Shown: positions 6,044 through 6,955 of the stretch, in pieces
How the letters are laid out: each line of letters opens with the position of its first letter
Numbering within the stretch: position 1 is the stretch's first letter
DNA from: Gammaproteobacteria bacterium
GTDB taxonomy: Bacteria; Pseudomonadota; Gammaproteobacteria; DSM-16500
Reading direction: 5' to 3'
Assembly: GCA_004322325.1 (NCBI GenBank)
Contig: SCTP01000207.1
Span: 1 to 6,955 of the forward strand
Length of the DNA: 6,955 nt
The notes under the pieces: model-generated
What the model saw: the letters and a program-made list of their open reading frames with translations, nothing else
Database searches by the model: none
What the model was told of the DNA's origin: nothing
Translations under genes and position numbers: made by a program

Positions 6044-6745
6044 TTAGCGTTTTTTAACATATTTATAGATGACAGGAAAGAGGCCAAGAATAGCTAGCCC
6101 ACAGAGGGAAAAAATCATGGAAGGTGTTAACAGGGTGTTTAAACTGAAGGGGTGTTCAGCAAGTAAGAGTTTATCTAAGTTGCGGCCCATCATGGTGAAA
6201 ATTAAAGTGGCGGGGAAAACGCCCAGGGCCGTCGCACAGATGAAGGTGCCGATGGGTACATTAAGCATCCCCGCTGACACATTGCTGATCCAACAAGGAA
6301 AAACAGGAACAAGACGCAGCATGAGAATGTAGGAAAAGGCATTTTGCTGGAACCCTTGTTCTGCGCTTTTAATCCACTCCACCGAGCTAGCGGCAATCCG
6401 TGCGCCGAGTGCAGTGCGTACGGCAAGGAATAAAGTAAGGCCGCCTAAGGTGGTGCCGAGGGTGGCATAAATAATGGCAATATTGCCGAATAAGAAGCCA
6501 CCCAAAAGGGATAGTAGCGTCGCACAAGGAATGCCGCAGGCGATGAGTAAGGTGAAGATCAGTAAATAAAGGCCGACGGCTGATTTATAATGCATCATGG
6601 TCCATTGTTCAGCAGCGGCATGATATTTTCTTATGGTACTTAAGGATAAATAGTCATAAAGGTGAAAATAAAAAAATAAGCAAACTAGTAATAGTAATAA
6701 AGTCAGTAAAAAATATTTTTGGATATGAATAAAAAACATACGCAT
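6044..6745 (-). CDS. TVP38/TMEM64 (VTT, DedA-superfamily) inner-membrane protein
   Basis: The 233-residue protein has a very hydrophobic N-terminal segment (about 11-28) and further membrane stretches near 56-73, 78-108, 137-158, 163-186 and 208-226. It carries the VTT (SNARE-associated) domain signatures: LLGGFLFG at 80-87, a glycine-rich GTTLGGLTLFLAVR at 97-110, LRLVPVFP at 143-150, and Asn155 with Gly159 (SNVSAGM). VTT proteins are thought to move or scramble lipids; bacterial DedA relatives recycle lipid carriers such as undecaprenyl phosphate. The substrate here is not known. Start at the ATG at 6745; a second in-frame ATG lies at 6739, and no good Shine-Dalgarno sequence supports either (a GGAG is 16 nt upstream, too far). 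It is the first gene of the five-gene cluster, 17 nt before the MNIO gene. The link between membrane transporter and peptide-modifying pair may be incidental or functional. Confidence 0.85.
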   Translation of the reverse strand: MRMFFIHIQKYFLLTLLLLLVCLFFYFHLYDYLSLSTIRKYHAAAEQWTMMHYKSAVGLYLLIFTLLIACGIPCATLLSLLGGFLFGNIAIIYATLGTTLGGLTLFLAVRTALGARIAASSVEWIKSAEQGFQQNAFSYILMLRLVPVFPCWISNVSAGMLNVPIGTFICATALGVFPATLIFTMMGRNLDKLLLAEHPFSLNTLLTPSMIFSLCGLAILGLFPVIYKYVKKR

Positions 6746-6792
6746 GCTTTTTTGTGACTATCTCCGTTTGATGGATTCGCTAGTTTACGTCA

Positions 6793-6955
6793 TCAGAATT
6801 TAAATGTCTCCTGAAACGCTTGCTTAGCGATAATCAAGCGCATAATTTCATTGGTTCCTTCTAAAATTTGATGCACACGCAGATCACGAAAATAGCGTTC
6901 GATGGGGTAATCTTGGATATAACCATAGCCACCATACAATTGCAGGGCTTGGTTA
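6793..6955 (-). CDS. Acyl-CoA dehydrogenase, C-terminal end only
   Basis: Only the last 54 codons are in the window; the rest lies beyond 6955. The translation contains [19 protein letters not shown] and [15 protein letters not shown], the standard C-terminal signatures of FAD-dependent acyl-CoA dehydrogenases. The Glu of LEGTNE is the position of the catalytic base in medium-chain enzymes. The wording is closest to the short/branched-chain or isobutyryl-CoA dehydrogenase type, as in valine degradation, but the fragment is too short to settle the substrate. It ends in TGA 47 nt before the start of the TVP38-family gene on the same strand. No terminator stem is seen in that gap, so read-through into the next gene is possible. 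Confidence 0.9.
   Translation of the reverse strand, partial: NQALQLYGGYGYIQDYPIERYFRDLRVHQILEGTNEIMRLIIAKQAFQETFKF

Noticed and set aside
5894..6332. Two plus-strand open frames (5894-6097 and 6069-6332) considered as possible MNIO precursor peptides
   Set aside because: Both are antisense to the MNIO and VTT genes. Neither has a signal peptide or repeated cysteines.
6202..6426. 74-codon minus-strand frame overlapping the VTT gene
   Set aside because: It is a shifted frame within the VTT coding sequence, whose family motifs are intact in the main frame.

Overview
The window looks like chromosome from a host-associated gammaproteobacterium of the order Legionellales (Legionella, Coxiella, Rickettsiella, Berkiella or Aquicella type). 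The DNA is AT-rich, roughly 40% GC by eye. The first gene is the 3' part of an ankyrin-repeat protein that resembles the Dot/Icm effectors of that order. The other genes are ordinary gammaproteobacterial families. The species assignment is inferred from protein resemblance only.

Left half, plus strand (1-2863): three genes read rightward. The first is the truncated ankyrin effector, whose C-terminal part has His, Asp, Gln and Cys in the order of a CE-clan cysteine protease or acetyltransferase. The second encodes a small exported protein with two cysteines. The third encodes a 400-residue helical, partly hydrophobic protein ending in a proline-rich tail and a C-terminal Cys-Thr-Ile-Val, a possible CAAX prenylation box. 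Just upstream of the third gene, a 12-bp inverted repeat would bury its Shine-Dalgarno sequence in an RNA hairpin. This side reads as an accessory, host-interaction segment.

Right half, minus strand (2975-6745): five tightly packed genes read leftward and probably form one operon. In transcription order they are a TVP38/TMEM64 (VTT, DedA-like) membrane protein, a DUF692 multinuclear non-heme iron oxidase (MNIO), its usual DUF2063 partner (overlapping by 26 nt), a NudL-type Nudix hydrolase, and a Rossmann/DUF2520 putative dehydrogenase. The 3' end of an acyl-CoA dehydrogenase gene lies upstream on the same strand.

The MNIO and DUF2063 proteins are the enzyme and partner of RiPP-type peptide-modifying systems (methanobactin, bufferins). 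No recognisable cysteine-rich precursor peptide gene lies beside them, so their substrate is unknown. This orphan pair, the CAAX-ending protein, the CE-like effector domain and the occluded ribosome binding site are the points most worth following.
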